Positions 33,280-35,033 of a stretch of DNA of 35,033 nucleotides are shown in pieces (the first letter of the stretch is position 1; every line of letters begins with the position of its first letter). Both the position numbers and the translations under genes were made by a program. The DNA comes from an uncultured Sphingosinicella sp. (GTDB taxonomy: Bacteria; Pseudomonadota; Alphaproteobacteria; Sphingomonadales; Sphingomonadaceae). The DNA lies in assembly GCF_902806315.1 (NCBI RefSeq), contig NZ_CADCWD010000096.1, positions 1 through 35,033 of the forward strand. The letters are read 5' to 3'. The notes under the pieces are model-generated. The model made no database searches and was not told the origin of the DNA. It saw only the letters and a list, made by a program, of their open reading frames with translations.

Positions 33280-35033
33280 ATGACGAACAGCTTCAGGAAG
33301 TCACTGCTCGCCACAACCTTTATCACCGGTGTGAGCCTGCTCGCGGTGCCGGCTCTGGCGCAGGACACCAGCGTCGATCCGCAGGATGCGGAGCGTCAGA
33401 CCGGTAGGACGACCCAAGAGTCGGTCCAGCAGGACGCTGCTCAGGAGGGCCGCGAAGGCGAGGAAATCGTCGTCACCGGCACTCTCATCCGTAACCCCAA
33501 TCTCAGCCGCGCCTCGCCGGTCAACGTCACCACGGCAGACGAGGTCGAGCTGCTGCAGGCCAACCTCGCCGAAGAAGTTCTGCGCGAGATCCCCGGCGTG
33601 GTTCCGAGCATCGGCTCCGCCGTCAATAACGGCAATGGCGGCGCGTCTTACGTCAACCTCCGCGGCCTCGGGTCGAACCGCAACGTCGTGCTGCTCGACA
33701 GCACCCGCATCGTCCCCGCGGATCTTCTCGGCCGCGTCGACCTCAACAACATCCCGCTTGCTCTCGTCGAGCGCGTGGACGTCCTGACCGGCGGCGCCTC
33801 CACCACTTATGGTGCCGACGCGATCGGCGGCGTCGTGAACTTCATCACCAAGCGGAATTTCGCCGGTATCGACGTTTCGGCCTCCGAGCAGATCACCGAG
33901 CGCGGCGACGGCAATGTGTTCCGCGTCGACATGGTCGTCGGCGCGAATTTCGAAGATGGCCGCGGCAACGCCGTGTTCGGCATCGGCTACCAGGAGGCGG
34001 ATGCGGTCTTCCAGGGCGGGCGCGACGTCTCCCTCACCACGATCGAGACCTTTGGTGGAACCGCGCTCGGTTCGGGAACGTCCGTGCCGTCGCGCTTCTC
34101 CGGCGCGCGCAACGCAGCGGGAACGGCCAACCTGGGAACGTCACAGATCGATCCGGCCACCGGCGGGATCGTTCCGACCTTCGCGACCTTCAACTTCAAC
34201 CCGTTCAACGTCTTTCAGACTCCGTTCGAGCGCTTCAACATGTACGGGGCGGCGAACTACGAGGTCGCCGAGGGGATCGAATTCTTTACGCGCGGTCTCT
34301 TTTCGAAGAACACCGTGGACACGATCATCGCCCCGTCGGGTGCGTTCGGGATCGGCGTGAATATTTCCTTGAACAACCCGTTCCTTCCGGCGGCGGCGCG
34401 CAGTCAGTTCTGCGCGTTCGACGTCAACCCGAGCGCGACGGTCTACACGCCCCGCTTCACCGCGGCAGAATGCGCTGCTGCCGCGACTGCGGCCGGCCCA
34501 GGCGATCCGAATTATCGCGAAATTGGCACGGGCGGCTTCGTGGCGTTCGACGTCAACGGCAATGGCACCGTTGAGGCTGGCGAGGGCTACAACCGCAATC
34601 CGCAGTCGGCACTTTTCCGGCAGCATCGATTATGAGGTGTTCGGTGCGTACGGCGAGAGCGAGAATACCCAGACCATCTTCGGCTACTTCCTGAACTCGC
34701 GCGTGCGTCAGTCGCTGCTCGTCAACCGGGCGCCGAACGGTACAGCTACCTGCCAGAACACGGCCAATGGCTGCGTCGTCGCCAACCTGTTCGGAGCTGC
34801 CGGCACCATTCAGCCGGAGGCGGTGGATTTCCTCACCGAGTCCGCGACGAGCACGGTGCGTACATCGCTGGCGCAGGCGCGCGGGACAATCAGCGGCGAT
34901 TTCGGGATGGCTCCGCTCTGGTCTGAGGACCCAATCTCCTTCGCGGTGGGCGCCGAGTACCGCAAATACAATGCTGCTCAGTCTTCGGATACGCTCACGC
35001 AGTCGGGCGACCTAGGCGGTGCGGGTGGGGCGA
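33280..35033 (+). pseudogene. TonB-dependent receptor, frame broken and cut by window end
   Basis: A TonB-dependent outer-membrane receptor. Signal peptide residues 1-27 (ITGVSLLAVPALA then QD), a Gln/Glu-rich spacer, TonB-box-like EEIVVTGTLIRNP, then the plug domain (LAEEVLREIPGVVPSIGS, VNLRGLGSNRNVVLLD, VDVLTGGASTTYGADAIGG). The barrel starts at about residue 200. The first frame ends with a stop at 34633-34635 after GEGYNRNPQSALFRQHRL. From about 34610 the next frame continues FSGSIDYEVFGAYGESENTQ and then SRVRQSLLVNRAPNG up to the window end. Homologues usually have a longer stretch between these two parts, so an internal deletion plus a frame change is likely; a one-base error in TTTT at 34613-34616 is the alternative. 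The gene continues past 35033. Confidence 0.85.

Overview
The window is a GC-rich chromosomal segment from an alphaproteobacterium, most likely a sphingomonad (order Sphingomonadales). This rests on the gene set: a compact RNase E/G next to maf, infA and yacG; a K+-independent H+-pyrophosphatase; a TonB-dependent receptor of the large outer-membrane family; DUF2093 and DUF6582 proteins; a CobS/CobT pair; and intergenic palindromic GGGGAGG elements. No phage, transposase, integrase or CRISPR array was seen.

Layout. 1-1000: a TetR-type regulator, a small unrecognised protein and tRNA-Phe. 1007-2971 (minus strand): infA, maf, RNase E/G and yacG form a tightly packed, partly overlapping operon pointing towards tRNA-Phe. 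2972-7013: a TfoX-N-terminal-like protein flanked by diverged copies of an intergenic repeat, then a 1048-residue multi-PAS/GAF hybrid histidine kinase whose start codon abuts a perfect palindrome. 7168-9343: an exported chymotrypsin-like serine protease with a large pro-region, a small membrane protein, a 42-residue lipoprotein and a DUF6582 protein. 9453-11365: an S9 prolyl-oligopeptidase-type peptidase broken by a one-base frameshift. 11474-15367 (minus): hppA with a strong terminator, thiL and nusB. 15488-20230: a luciferase-like oxidoreductase, an epoxide-hydrolase-like enzyme, a pirin, an overlapping cytochrome b561/cytochrome c pair and BolA. 20270-23897: a J-domain protein, cobS and cobT. 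24041-26340: a glycine-zipper protein, a phytase-type esterase-like protein, ribosomal protein L28 and a small membrane-anchored protein. 26475-29421: tadA, a CNNM/CBS transporter-like protein, and a cluster of three membrane-anchored small proteins, one with a helix-hairpin-helix domain. 29452-32399: purD and xseA diverge from a shared CATG, followed by DUF2093. 32535-35033: a secreted hypothetical protein and the TonB receptor, whose frame is broken near 34610 and which runs off the window.

Most of the region is housekeeping: translation (IF-1, L28, TadA, tRNA-Phe), RNA processing (RNase E/G, NusB), purine and thiamine cofactor synthesis (PurD, ThiL), DNA repair (XseA) and energy coupling (H+-PPase). 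The accessory parts are the sensor kinase/TfoX stretch, the protease region and the TonB receptor. Two protein-coding genes, the S9 peptidase and the TonB receptor, look disrupted. No clearly new multi-gene system was identified. The least explained items are the repeat-flanked TfoX gene, the palindrome-abutted kinase start, the small TM/HHH/BON-like cluster, and a palindromic element that supplies the cobT ribosome-binding site.
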